A DNA stretch of 64,000 nt from an uncultured Clostridia bacterium (lineage in GTDB: Bacteria; Bacillota; Clostridia; Christensenellales; Aristaeellaceae). Of this stretch, positions 1 to 8,620 are shown piece by piece. Position 1 is the stretch's first letter. Each line of letters starts with the position of its first letter. A model generated the notes under the pieces. It did not search any database, was not told where the DNA came from, and worked only from the letters and a program-made list of their open reading frames with translations. The stretch is taken from assembly GCA_947631405.1 (NCBI GenBank), contig CANRLC010000002.1, positions 52,083 through 116,082 on the forward strand. Reading direction: 5' to 3'. The translations under genes were made by a program, and so were the position numbers.

Positions 1-170
1 CGGGGTCGCTTCTGCGCCTGCCCGTCGCGAGCGTCCACCGCGCCAAGCGTGTGCGCGTCCGCCGCGAGGGGATGATCGTCAACATCGACGGCCGCCTCGA
101 GGCGATGGACGAGGCGGAGTTCACGCTGCTTCCAAGCGCGCTGCGCGTGATGCGCCCGGCGGAGCGCTGA
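1..170 (+). CDS. C-terminal fragment, possibly a diacylglycerol/YegS-like lipid kinase (5' truncated by window edge)
   Basis: Open frame from the window start to TGA at 168-170; ends ...NIDGRLEAMDEAEFTLLPSALRVMRPAER, resembling the C-terminal beta-strand region of YegS/BmrU lipid kinases. Confidence 0.45.
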   Translation, partial: GSLLRLPVASVHRAKRVRVRREGMIVNIDGRLEAMDEAEFTLLPSALRVMRPAER

Positions 171-310
171 TATATCGGCTGACAATAGAATACCGCGCGG
201 GCGGGCCGTCTGGCCCGTCCGTTTTTTGCGACCCCGCGCGCCTTCCGTCATATTTTGGCCGTGAATAGAGTATATGTAGAGTAAATCCGCTTCACGGGAG
301 GTGCGCAAAA

Positions 311-1966
311 GTGTGCGGGATGGGGAAAAGGCGGGCCGTTTGCCTGCTCGTGTGTACATTGCTGATGCTCTTTGGCGCGGCGTGCCGGGCCGACGGTCTG
401 GTCGTCTGCAACCGGGAAAGCGATCTTCGCGACCCCGAGCGGCTGAACATGCGCGCGGAGCCGTCCGCGGGCGGCGCGATCATCGGGCTGTATTACACCG
501 GCGCGCAGGTCGAGGATCTCGGCCCGGTCAACGACGCGTTTGAGCATGTGCGCATCGGCGGCGTGACGGGCTACATGGTGCGCCAGTACCTGATGAGCGA
601 GGAGGAGGCGCGAAGACTCTACGGCGAGGAGAGCGGCTTTGGCGGCTGCCGCGCGGCGGAGATCGACCTGACCGGGCTGTGGCGGCAGGAGCAGCCGCTC
701 CTTCCCGAGATGGACGAGCGCGCCGAGCCGCTCGCCTCGCTCCGCACCGGCGACGCCGTCCGGCTGATCGGCATCGTCGGGGACTGGGCGTATATCGGCG
801 CGGGCGACCTGATCGGCTATGTGCCGCTGGATGCGCTGACCGACGTCGGCGCGGCGAAGGTCTGCGTCGTCGCGGGCGCGGGCGAGGAGGGCGCGATCAC
901 CCTCTACGACCTGCCCAACAACAGCGCCGCGGCGATTTTGCAGGTGCAAAGCGGCGCGTCCTGCTTTTCGCTGTTCGGGCGCGGGGAGGGCAACTGGCGG
1001 CGCGTGCGCGTGGGCGGCGTCACGGGCTGGATCAAGTACACGCAGGCGGATGCGCTGCAAAGCGTCGGCGGCGCGGTGAGGCGCGGCGCGGTGCCGTATT
1101 ATCCGCCCGTCTACCTCGCGCGCGCGGGCGCGTCGCTGAGCGAGATGCCGGGCGGCGCGCCCTCCGTCCCGCTTGCCGAGGGAACGCCCGTCGAGGTGCT
1201 GGGCAGGACGCAGGCGTTCGCCTATGCGCGCACGCTGGAGGGCGGCGCGGGCGCGTCCGGCGAGGGAAGGTTCGGCTACGTCGCGCTCTCGCTGCTCGGG
1301 GAGGAGATGCGCGGGCCGTCCGGGGACGTCGCGCAGGCGGACGACGGCGACCTGCCCGTGCTGCTCTACGCCGCGCCCGACGAGGACGCGGAGCGCGTGG
1401 GCGCGCTGTGCGCGGGCGCGCAGGTGTACGTTGCCGACTACACGCAGACCGACTATGCGCTCCTCGCGCTGGGAGAGCGGCGCGCGTATGCGCAGAAGGC
1501 GAAGCTGCGCATCCTCGGCGGCGCCGGGGAGCAGGCCGGCGAGCGCATCCCGCAGCGGGCGCGCGCCCGGGAGACGCTGCCGCTGCTGAGCGCGCCGTCG
1601 CAGGGGGCGCAGGCGCTGCGCGTCGTGGCGGCGGGCGCGCGGGTGTACATGCTCGGCGTCATGGGCGAGTGGGCGTATGTGTGTACGGGCGACGCCGCGC
1701 AGCTCGCCGGGGCCGAGGGCGACCGCATGGGCTTTGTGCCGCTCGCCTCGCTGGACGCGCCCGCCAGCACCACGCACCTGACGGCGTTCGTGACGCGCGA
1801 CAAGGTCAACCTGCGCGACCGGAGCGGGCTGAGCGGCGAGATCATCAGCCGGGCGAGGCTAGGGGAGTGCCTGCGCGTCGCGGAATACGGCGTGGACTGG
1901 TGCTGCGTCGTCACGCCGGACGGCAAGCGCGGCTACATCATGACGGAGTTTCTCGAGTTCGGCTGA
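311..1966 (+). CDS. Secreted multi-SH3 (bacterial SH3/SH3b) domain protein
   Basis: N-terminal signal-like segment (RRAVCLLVCTLLMLFGAACRA) and repeated SH3b-like motifs (LNMRAEPSAGGAIIGLYYTGAQVEDLG, VNLRDRSGLSGEIISRARLGECLRV). Confidence 0.75.
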   Translation: MCGMGKRRAVCLLVCTLLMLFGAACRADGLVVCNRESDLRDPERLNMRAEPSAGGAIIGLYYTGAQVEDLGPVNDAFEHVRIGGVTGYMVRQYLMSEEEARRLYGEESGFGGCRAAEIDLTGLWRQEQPLLPEMDERAEPLASLRTGDAVRLIGIVGDWAYIGAGDLIGYVPLDALTDVGAAKVCVVAGAGEEGAITLYDLPNNSAAAILQVQSGASCFSLFGRGEGNWRRVRVGGVTGWIKYTQADALQSVGGAVRRGAVPYYPPVYLARAGASLSEMPGGAPSVPLAEGTPVEVLGRTQAFAYARTLEGGAGASGEGRFGYVALSLLGEEMRGPSGDVAQADDGDLPVLLYAAPDEDAERVGALCAGAQVYVADYTQTDYALLALGERRAYAQKAKLRILGGAGEQAGERIPQRARARETLPLLSAPSQGAQALRVVAAGARVYMLGVMGEWAYVCTGDAAQLAGAEGDRMGFVPLASLDAPASTTHLTAFVTRDKVNLRDRSGLSGEIISRARLGECLRVAEYGVDWCCVVTPDGKRGYIMTEFLEFG

Positions 1967-2064
1967 GGGGACGCAGGACAAAATCGGCGAAATGCGAAAA
2001 AAACCAGCCGCTTTTCGCACGCGGCGCGGAAAGGCTTGTTTGACAACGCGCGTGAAACAGCGCG

Positions 2065-2104
2065 AAACGCCGCCCGGTTGACCAAAACGGGGCGGCGTTT
2101 TTTC
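2065..2104 (+). terminator. Rho-independent terminator
   Basis: AACGCCGCCC-loop-GGGGCGGCGTTTTTT. Confidence 0.7.
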
Positions 2105-2137
2105 GTGGAAGCGGCGAAACGGCGCTCGGCGGCCCGG

Positions 2138-2166
2138 TTGCGAAAACGCGCCGGAGCGCTTATAAT
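2138..2166 (+). promoter_or_regulatory. Sigma-A-like promoter for HPr-like gene
   Basis: TTGCGA - 17 bp - TATAAT. Confidence 0.55.
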
Positions 2167-2227
2167 AGCGGCGGCCCGGCAAGGAAGCCGGACAAAGCAG
2201 GGGGCTTTGCCCCAAGGAGTGAATGGA

Positions 2228-2482
2228 TTGAAACAGTTTCGTTATGTGCTGACCCAAGATGCGAGAGGTTCTCGCCGCATGGGCAGCCTTTCGCGCGCCG
2301 CGGCGCGCTTTCATAGCACCGTGCGCCTGCACAGCGGCAACAAGGACGCGGCCCTCGCCGAGCCGCACGCCCTGCAGGAGCTGGACATGCGCTGCGGCAG
2401 CCAGGTGACCGTCACCGTGGAGGGCAGCGACGAGGAGGCCGCCGTCGCGGCGATCCAGGATTACTTCGTCTCCAACCTCTGA
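2228..2482 (+). CDS. HPr family protein, degenerate active site
   Basis: TTG start preceded by AAGGAG; 84 aa with HPr-like length and C-terminal pattern (GSQVTVTVEGSDEEAAVAAIQDYFVSNL). Confidence 0.7.
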   Translation: MKQFRYVLTQDARGSRRMGSLSRAAARFHSTVRLHSGNKDAALAEPHALQELDMRCGSQVTVTVEGSDEEAAVAAIQDYFVSNL

Positions 2483-3609
2483 CGCGGCAGGAAGGTCATG
2501 AATTCGCACTCCAGCCGCCCGTTGTAAAAGCGGCGCTTGCGGTCGGCGCGCCTGCCGAAGCAGCGCTCAAAGCCCGGGTGCGAGCTGATCGCCGAGAGCG
2601 ACCAGCCGGGGTGGCGGCGCGCCATCTCGCCGAGCGCCCGGTAGAGCGTCTCGCACGCTGCGCGGTCGCCGAGGCGCTCGCCGTAGGGCGGATTGGTCAA
2701 AAACGCGCCCGCAGGCTCGTCCCTGCGGCAGTCGCGCGCGTCGAAAACGGTAAACTCGACCCGGCCCGCGAGGCCCGCCTGCTGCAGGTGGCGGCGGGCG
2801 AGGGATACGGCCTGCGCGTCGATGTCCGCGCCGGACAGGCCCGCGACGCGCGCGGGATCAAATTCGCCCTGCGCCCGCTCGCGCAGCGGCGCAAGGTCGG
2901 GCATGTCCCGCCAGTCTTCCATCGCGAAGGCGCGGCATAGCCCCGGCGCGCGGCGCGCCATGCGCATCGCAGCCTCGATGACCAGCGTGCCCGTGCCGCA
3001 CATCGGGTCGTGCAGCGGCAGGCCGGGCCGCCAAGGGGACAACTCCACCAGCGCGGCGGCCAGCGTCTCGCGCAGCGGCGCTTCGCCGACGAGCGTGCGG
3101 TAGCCGCGCTTGTTCAGCGCGTCGCCGCTGGTGTTGACGGAGACCGTCGCCTCGTCGCCGTGCAGCGCGACGTGGATGGGGACGGTTTCGCCCGTCTCCT
3201 CAAACCAGCTGAGGCCGTACCGCGCGCGCAGGCGCTCCACGACGGCCTTTTTGGCGATCGCCTGACAGTCGCGCACGCTCATGAGTCGGCTGCGCGCGCA
3301 CTGTCCCGTGACGGGGAAGCGCGTCTTGGGGCCGATAAAGCGCTCCCACGGCAGCGCGCGCACGCCCTCGAAGAGATCGTCAAAGGTGTACGCCGTAAAC
3401 CGGCCGAGCACGAGCAGCACGCGGTCGGCGCAGCGCAGGCGCAGGTTCGCCTCAAAGGCGTCCTCCAGCGTTCCGCTAAAGCGCGCGCCGCCGACGTCTC
3501 CCTTGGCGTCGATCCCCAGCGCGCGCAGCTCGCGCGCGACCACGCCCTCCAGGCCAAAGGCCGCGGTAGCGGTAAACGCAAAGCTCTCCCGCATGGTTTC
3601 CCTCCTCAT
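2461..3609 (-). CDS. THUMP-domain class I SAM-dependent RNA methyltransferase (RlmL/YpsC-like)
   Basis: Motifs PMCGTGTLVIEAA and FLTNPPYGERLG, N-terminal THUMP-like region; 382 aa. Confidence 0.88.
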   Translation of the reverse strand: MRRETMRESFAFTATAAFGLEGVVARELRALGIDAKGDVGGARFSGTLEDAFEANLRLRCADRVLLVLGRFTAYTFDDLFEGVRALPWERFIGPKTRFPVTGQCARSRLMSVRDCQAIAKKAVVERLRARYGLSWFEETGETVPIHVALHGDEATVSVNTSGDALNKRGYRTLVGEAPLRETLAAALVELSPWRPGLPLHDPMCGTGTLVIEAAMRMARRAPGLCRAFAMEDWRDMPDLAPLRERAQGEFDPARVAGLSGADIDAQAVSLARRHLQQAGLAGRVEFTVFDARDCRRDEPAGAFLTNPPYGERLGDRAACETLYRALGEMARRHPGWSLSAISSHPGFERCFGRRADRKRRFYNGRLECEFMTFLPRQRLETK

Positions 3610-3783
3610 CGTCGTCTCCAGTATACCAGCGCGCCGCGCGGCGCGTCAAGAAAAACCGGGAAAGGCGCAACTTGGGGCTGGTCAAACGGGGGAAAAGTTG
3701 GTATACTAGACCTGTACGCAACATAGGTACGCGGCGCGGGGCGGCGGCGTCCCCGCCAAAGAACAGAAGGAGTGATTTCAAGT

Positions 3784-4752
3784 ATGGCTCTTGTCACGTC
3801 GAAAGAGATGTTCAAGAAGGCGTATGAAGGGCACTATGCCGTCGGCGCGTTCAACGTGAACAACATGGAGATCGTTCAGGGCATCACCGAGGCCTGCCGC
3901 GAGGAGAAGGCGCCCGTGATTCTGCAGGTCTCCAAGGGCGCGCGCGCCTACGCCAACCACACCTATCTGGTGAAGCTGGTCGAGGCTGCCGTGCTGGAGT
4001 GCCCGGAGATCCCGATCGTGCTGCACCTCGACCACGGCCCCGACTTTGAGACCTGCAAGAGCTGCATCGACGGCGGCTTCACCTCCGTCATGATCGACGC
4101 CTCCAGCAAGCCGTTTGAAGAGAACATCGCGATCACCCGCAAGGTCGTCGAGTACGCGCACGACCACGGCGTCGTGGTGGAGGCGGAGCTGGGCACGCTC
4201 GCCGGCGTCGAGGACGACGTGAAGGTCTCCGCCGAGGATTCCTCCTACACGCGCCCCGAGGAGGTCGAGGAGTTCGTCTCCAAGACGGGCTGCGACAGCC
4301 TCGCCATCGCCATCGGCACCAGCCACGGCGCGTATAAGTTCACCGCCGCGCAGTGTACCCGCAACGCCGAGGGCATCCTCGTGCCGCCGCCGCTGCGCTT
4401 CGACGTGCTGGAGGAGGTCTCGCGCCGCCTGCCCGGCTTCCCGATCGTGCTGCACGGCTCTTCCTCCGTGCCGCAGGAATATGTGAAGATGGTCAACGAG
4501 CACGGCGGAAAGATGCCCGACGCCGTCGGCATCCCGGAGGAGCAGCTGCGCAAGGCCGCGAGCCTCTCCGTCTGCAAGATCAACGTGGACAGCGACCTGC
4601 GTCTGGCGCTGACGGGCACCATCCGGCAGTTCTTCGACGAGCACCCCGAGAAGTTCGACCCGCGCGAGTACCTGAAGCCCGCGCGCGCGGCCATCAAGGA
4701 GATCGTCCGCCACAAGCTGATTCACGTCATGGGTTGCAACGGCAAGGCCTGA
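3784..4752 (+). CDS. fba: Class II fructose-1,6-bisphosphate aldolase
   Basis: MALVTSKEMFKKAYEGHYAVGAFNVNNMEIVQG..., HLDHGPDFETCKSCIDGGFTSVMIDAS, VLHGSSSVP; RBS upstream. Confidence 0.95.
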   Translation: MALVTSKEMFKKAYEGHYAVGAFNVNNMEIVQGITEACREEKAPVILQVSKGARAYANHTYLVKLVEAAVLECPEIPIVLHLDHGPDFETCKSCIDGGFTSVMIDASSKPFEENIAITRKVVEYAHDHGVVVEAELGTLAGVEDDVKVSAEDSSYTRPEEVEEFVSKTGCDSLAIAIGTSHGAYKFTAAQCTRNAEGILVPPPLRFDVLEEVSRRLPGFPIVLHGSSSVPQEYVKMVNEHGGKMPDAVGIPEEQLRKAASLSVCKINVDSDLRLALTGTIRQFFDEHPEKFDPREYLKPARAAIKEIVRHKLIHVMGCNGKA

Positions 4753-4764
4753 TCTGGCTTTACA

Positions 4765-4806
4765 AAAAGGCCCCGCTTCGATTCGCCGAGGCGGGGCCTT
4801 TCTTTC
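4765..4806 (+). terminator. Rho-independent terminator after fba
   Basis: AAAGGCCCCGC-loop-GCGGGGCCTTTCTTTC. Confidence 0.85.
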
Positions 4807-4890
4807 TTCCAAATTGCCCTGCGCCGCGGGCGGGAAAGAGGGCGCTTTGCCTAAATTTTGATGAGCGCTCAATAAATTGCCTCAAAACGC

Positions 4891-4919
4891 TTGCAATCCG
4901 CGCGAGAATACGGTATGAT
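4891..4919 (+). promoter_or_regulatory. Sigma-A-like promoter upstream of degV
   Basis: TTGCAA - 17 bp - TATGAT. Confidence 0.6.
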
Positions 4920-4984
4920 AGGAGCCGCTTTTGCGGGGGCAGCGACGCCCCCTTCAAAACCCGGAGAGGAAAGGATGAAGCGCC

Positions 4985-5854
4985 GTGCGAAATTATGCCG
5001 TGCTGACGGACTCCACCTGCGACCTGCCGCAGGAGCTGGCCGAAAAACACCACATCGACATCCTGTGCTTTAAGATCGCGCTGGACGGAGAGGGTTACAC
5101 CGAGCGCGTGGACTTTACCGCCGAGCAGTTCTGCGACATGCTGCGCAAGACGGACGGCCTGCCCACGACCTCGCAGGTGACGCAGTACGAATTCACCGAA
5201 CAGTTTGAGCGCTACGCCGCGCAGGGCGTGCAGGACGTGCTCTATATTTCCATCTGCGCCTCCGGCTCCGGCACGAACGCCGCGGCGCACGCCGCGAGCG
5301 AGCAGTTCCACGCCGACCACCCGGACAGCCCCATGCGCATCGCCATCGTGGACAGCCACTGTTATTCGATGGGCTACGGCATGCAGGTCTGCGAGGCGGA
5401 GGAGATGCTCTCGCAGGGCAAGCCGATGGACGAGGTCGTCGCATATCTGGAGGACATGTTCGCCCGCCGCGAGATTTTGCTGGCCGCCTACACGCTGAAC
5501 GTCATCCGCAAGTCCGGCCGCATCAGCGCCGCCGCGGCGATCGCGGGCGGCCTGCTGGGCATCCACCCGATCTTCACCCTCAACGACGGCGTCAGCGAGG
5601 TCGTCAAGAAGGTGCGCGGGGAGAAGCACGTCGTCTCCAGCATGGTCGAGATCTTCGCGCAGCGCATGACGCCCGGCAAGCCGTATTACATCGGCGTCGC
5701 CGACCACAAGTACGAGCAGGAGTACGTCGAGGCCTGCACCAAGGCCGTGGGCTACTCGCCCGCGCTGGTGTTCCACCTCGGCTGCGCCGTCTGCTCCAAC
5801 ACCGGCCCCGAGGCCGTCGGCCTCATCTACGAGGGCGAAAAGCGCGCGAGGTAA
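4985..5854 (+). CDS. DegV family fatty-acid-binding protein (GTG start)
   Basis: YAVLTDSTCDLPQELAEKHHIDI, TSQVTQYEFTEQFE, SGRISAAAAIAGGLLGIHPIF. Confidence 0.92.
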   Translation: MRNYAVLTDSTCDLPQELAEKHHIDILCFKIALDGEGYTERVDFTAEQFCDMLRKTDGLPTTSQVTQYEFTEQFERYAAQGVQDVLYISICASGSGTNAAAHAASEQFHADHPDSPMRIAIVDSHCYSMGYGMQVCEAEEMLSQGKPMDEVVAYLEDMFARREILLAAYTLNVIRKSGRISAAAAIAGGLLGIHPIFTLNDGVSEVVKKVRGEKHVVSSMVEIFAQRMTPGKPYYIGVADHKYEQEYVEACTKAVGYSPALVFHLGCAVCSNTGPEAVGLIYEGEKRAR

Positions 5855-5872
5855 GCGCGACAAAAGCGTTAT

Positions 5873-5911
5873 AAAAAAAGCCGCCGACGAAGGAGCCGAC
5901 GGCTTTTTTGC
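5873..5911. terminator. Bidirectional Rho-independent terminator
   Basis: AAAAAAAGCCGCCGACGAAGGAGCCGACGGCTTTTTTG between convergent genes. Confidence 0.75.
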
Positions 5912-5952
5912 CGATATGCCTTACCCAAACAAAGCGCTTTCCCCAAGCCGCG

Positions 5953-6495
5953 TCACAGACGATGCGTCTTGAAGACCTCGCCCGCGAGCGTTTTGATTTC
6001 AAACAGCCCGCTTTCGTAGACCATGTAGCTCTTGGGGTTGCCGTCCTTGGGCAGCGCCGCCGAGCCGGGGTTGATGTAGGTGACGCCATGCGCGCGCTCC
6101 ACCACGGGCAGATGCGTGTGGCCGTGGATGAGCAGGTCGCCCTCCTTGTGCGGCGGCAGCGCGTCCAGATGATACAGGTGCCCGTGCGTCACGAAAGCGA
6201 GCGTCCCGTCCAGATCCATCAGTGCGTAGTCGGCCATGATGGGGAAGTCGAGCACCATCTGATCGACCTCCGCGTCGCAGTTGCCGCGCACGCAGAACAG
6301 CTCGTCCTTCGCGCCGTTGAGCAGCGCCGTCACGGCCTTGGGGTCGTAGGCGTCGGGCAGGTCGTTGCGGGGGCCGTGGTAGAGCAGGTCGCCCAGCAGC
6401 ACGAGCCGGTCGCAGCGCTCGGCCTCGTAGCGCCGCAGCACCGCCTCGGCCGCGCTGCGCGAGCCGTGCAGATCGGAGGCAAACATCAGTTTCAT
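5953..6495 (-). CDS. yfcE: YfcE family phosphodiesterase (metallophosphoesterase)
   Basis: MKLMFASDLHGS, LLGDLLYHGP, RGNCD, THGHLYHL, HGHTH motifs. Confidence 0.92.
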   Translation of the reverse strand: MKLMFASDLHGSRSAAEAVLRRYEAERCDRLVLLGDLLYHGPRNDLPDAYDPKAVTALLNGAKDELFCVRGNCDAEVDQMVLDFPIMADYALMDLDGTLAFVTHGHLYHLDALPPHKEGDLLIHGHTHLPVVERAHGVTYINPGSAALPKDGNPKSYMVYESGLFEIKTLAGEVFKTHRL

Positions 6496-6529
6496 CGCTA
6501 TCGCACCTTTCTGTAAATGGGTTGGGTCT

Positions 6530-7285
6530 TTACAGGTCGATCGTCAGCGCCACCGGACAGTGGTCGCTGCCCATCACCTGCGCGTCGATGCGCGCCTCGC
6601 GCACGCGTTCCTGGAGGCGATCGGAAACGAGGAAGTAGTCGATGCGCCACCCGGCGTTGTTTTCGCGCGCGTGGTACATGTAGCTCCACCAGCTGTACGC
6701 TCCGGTCTCCTGCGGGTGCAGCAGGCGGAAGGTGTCGCAAAATCCGTCCGCCAGCAGCCGGGTCAACGCCGCGCGCTCCTCGTTTGTGAAGCCTGCGTTG
6801 CCCATGTTGGGCTTGGGGTTTTTGAGGTCGATCTCCTCGTGCGCGACGTTCAGGTCGCCGCAGACGATCACGGGCTTTTGCGCGTCCAGCGCCTTCAGGT
6901 AGAGGCGGAAGTCCTCCTCCCAGCAGAGGCGGTAGGGCAGGCGCGTCAGCTCGCGCTGGCTGTTGGGCGTGTAGACGGTGACCAGGAAAAAGCCCTCGTA
7001 TTCCAGCGTGATGAGCCGCCCCTCGCGGTCGTGCAGCTCGCTGCCCATGCCATAGCGCACCGAGAGCGGCTCCGGTTTGGCGAAGATCGCCGTGCCGGAA
7101 TAGCCCTTCTTTTCGGCGAAATTCATGTATTGCCGGTGGCCGGGCGTGTCGAGGGCAAGCTGGCCCGGCTGCAGCTTCGTCTCCTGCAGGCAGAAGAAGT
7201 CGGCGTCCTCGCGCGCGAAGTAGTCCATAAAGCCCTTGCCCATGCAGGCGCGCAGGCCGTTGACGTTCCATGAGATCAGCTTCAT
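6530..7285 (-). CDS. xth: Exodeoxyribonuclease III / AP endonuclease
   Basis: MKLISWNVNGLRACMGKGF, FFCLQETKL, CGDLNVAHEEIDL, WRIDYFLVS, GSDHCPV. Confidence 0.94.
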   Translation of the reverse strand: MKLISWNVNGLRACMGKGFMDYFAREDADFFCLQETKLQPGQLALDTPGHRQYMNFAEKKGYSGTAIFAKPEPLSVRYGMGSELHDREGRLITLEYEGFFLVTVYTPNSQRELTRLPYRLCWEEDFRLYLKALDAQKPVIVCGDLNVAHEEIDLKNPKPNMGNAGFTNEERAALTRLLADGFCDTFRLLHPQETGAYSWWSYMYHARENNAGWRIDYFLVSDRLQERVREARIDAQVMGSDHCPVALTIDL

Positions 7286-7409
7286 TCGTTCCTCCGTGTA
7301 TGTCCAGTCTCGGCCTCTTGCGCCATGGGATGCGCGCATAGCGCGGCGGCCTCCCTGTCATTATACAGGAAAAGGGCGAAATTGCCTAGAGGGGAAAAGG
7401 GGAAAAGCG

Positions 7410-7958
7410 ATGGCGCTCGCGGCGATGGTCTACCTGCTCGCGTGCATGCCCGTCACCGTGTGCGCGAGCTTCTTTATAGACGGAATGCAGGGCGCGGCGC
7501 GTCTGCGCGTGGAGGCGCTCTGCGTGCGTCTGGAGTGGGACTGGACGCTCCGCCTGACGCCGAAGCCCGCAGCGCGGGCGCGCTATGGCCGGAAGGAGCG
7601 AAAGCGCGGCGGGAAAGGCGGGGCGGACGCCCTGCGCGCGGCGCTCTCGCTTTGGCGGCGCGACCCGGGCGCGCGGGGCGAGGTTGCCGTGCGGCTGGGC
7701 CTGCCGGGCGCGCGGGAGACGGCGCTCGCCGTGGGCGGCGCGCGCGCCGCGCTCTTGGCGCTGCTCTCGCCGCTGGGGGCTAGGGGACGCGTACATTGGC
7801 TCGTCGAGCCGGACTTCTTTTCGCCGGGGCTGCTTGCCTGCGGGCGCTGCATATTTGCCGTGACGCCGGGCGATATTAGTATCGCCGCGATCAAGGCGGC
7901 GGCAAGCAAGCTGCGAAAAGAGGGAGCGACATGGCACAGCATCCCATCGAGAGCCTGA
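7410..7958 (+). CDS. DUF2953-like protein upstream of ytfJ
   Basis: N-terminal hydrophobic segment, size and position immediately 5' of ytfJ/gerW. Confidence 0.55.
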   Translation: MALAAMVYLLACMPVTVCASFFIDGMQGAARLRVEALCVRLEWDWTLRLTPKPAARARYGRKERKRGGKGGADALRAALSLWRRDPGARGEVAVRLGLPGARETALAVGGARAALLALLSPLGARGRVHWLVEPDFFSPGLLACGRCIFAVTPGDISIAAIKAAASKLRKEGATWHSIPSRA

Positions 7959-8365
7959 TGGGCACGTCAATGGAGAGCATCCGGGAGATGGTGGACGTCA
8001 ACACCGTCGTCGGCGATCCGGTGCTCACGCAGGACGGCTCCACGATCATCCCGGTCTCGCGGGTGAGCTTTGGATTTGTGGCAGGCGGCGGCGAGTATGC
8101 GCCGGCGTCCGCGGCGACGGGAGAGCCGCCCTTTGCGGGCGGCGCGGGCGCGGGCGTGTCGGTCAGCCCGGTCGCCTTTCTGGTCTGCTCGCCGGGCGGC
8201 GTGCGGCTGCTCAGCGCCACCTGCGCTTCGCCCGTGGAGCGGCTGGTGGAGACGCTGCCGCAGGCCATCGAGAGCCTGCGCCATCTGGGCGAGGACGAGC
8301 AGAAGGAAGAGCCGCCCGCGCCGCGCCCGCACGCGCGCGTGCAGGCGGCCTACGACGGGGACTGA
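7931..8365 (+). CDS. ytfJ: GerW family sporulation protein (YtfJ)
   Basis: HPIESLMGTSMESIREMVDVNTVVGDPVLTQDGSTIIPVSRVSFGFVAGGGEY; Gly/Ala-rich centre. Confidence 0.9.
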   Translation: MAQHPIESLMGTSMESIREMVDVNTVVGDPVLTQDGSTIIPVSRVSFGFVAGGGEYAPASAATGEPPFAGGAGAGVSVSPVAFLVCSPGGVRLLSATCASPVERLVETLPQAIESLRHLGEDEQKEEPPAPRPHARVQAAYDGD

Positions 8366-8378
8366 GCGCAAAAACCAA

Positions 8379-8408
8379 ACGGGGCGGACGCACGGCGTCC
8401 GCCCTTTG
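8379..8408 (+). terminator. Rho-independent terminator after ytfJ
   Basis: GGGGCGGACG CACG GCGTCCGCCCTTT. Confidence 0.6.
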
Positions 8409-8550
8409 CGCGCCGAACGCAGCGCGCGTTTGACGCATACGATGGGGCAGAGCCTTCCGCCGCGCGGGCGACGAGCCGCGCGCAACCTCCAAAAAACCGC
8501 GCATTTTTGCGGCAGATGCGGCGAAAGCCGCGCGCGCACGCGAATTGCTC

Positions 8551-8579
8551 TTGACTTTATCCGCACGATTCTTTAGAAT
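8551..8579 (+). promoter_or_regulatory. Sigma-A-like promoter upstream of aspartate kinase
   Basis: TTGACT - 17 bp - TAGAAT. Confidence 0.6.
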
Positions 8580-8620
8580 TGTAGCGTTCAGGAATCTGTT
8601 GGAAATCGGAGGGCTTCCGA

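Noticed and set aside
248-1777. 509-aa minus-strand ORF opposite the SH3-domain gene (and many similar long antisense ORFs across the window)
   Set aside because: The high-GC genome gives long spurious antisense frames; Arg/Ala/His-rich low-complexity translation with no recognisable domain, while the + strand encodes a coherent family protein.
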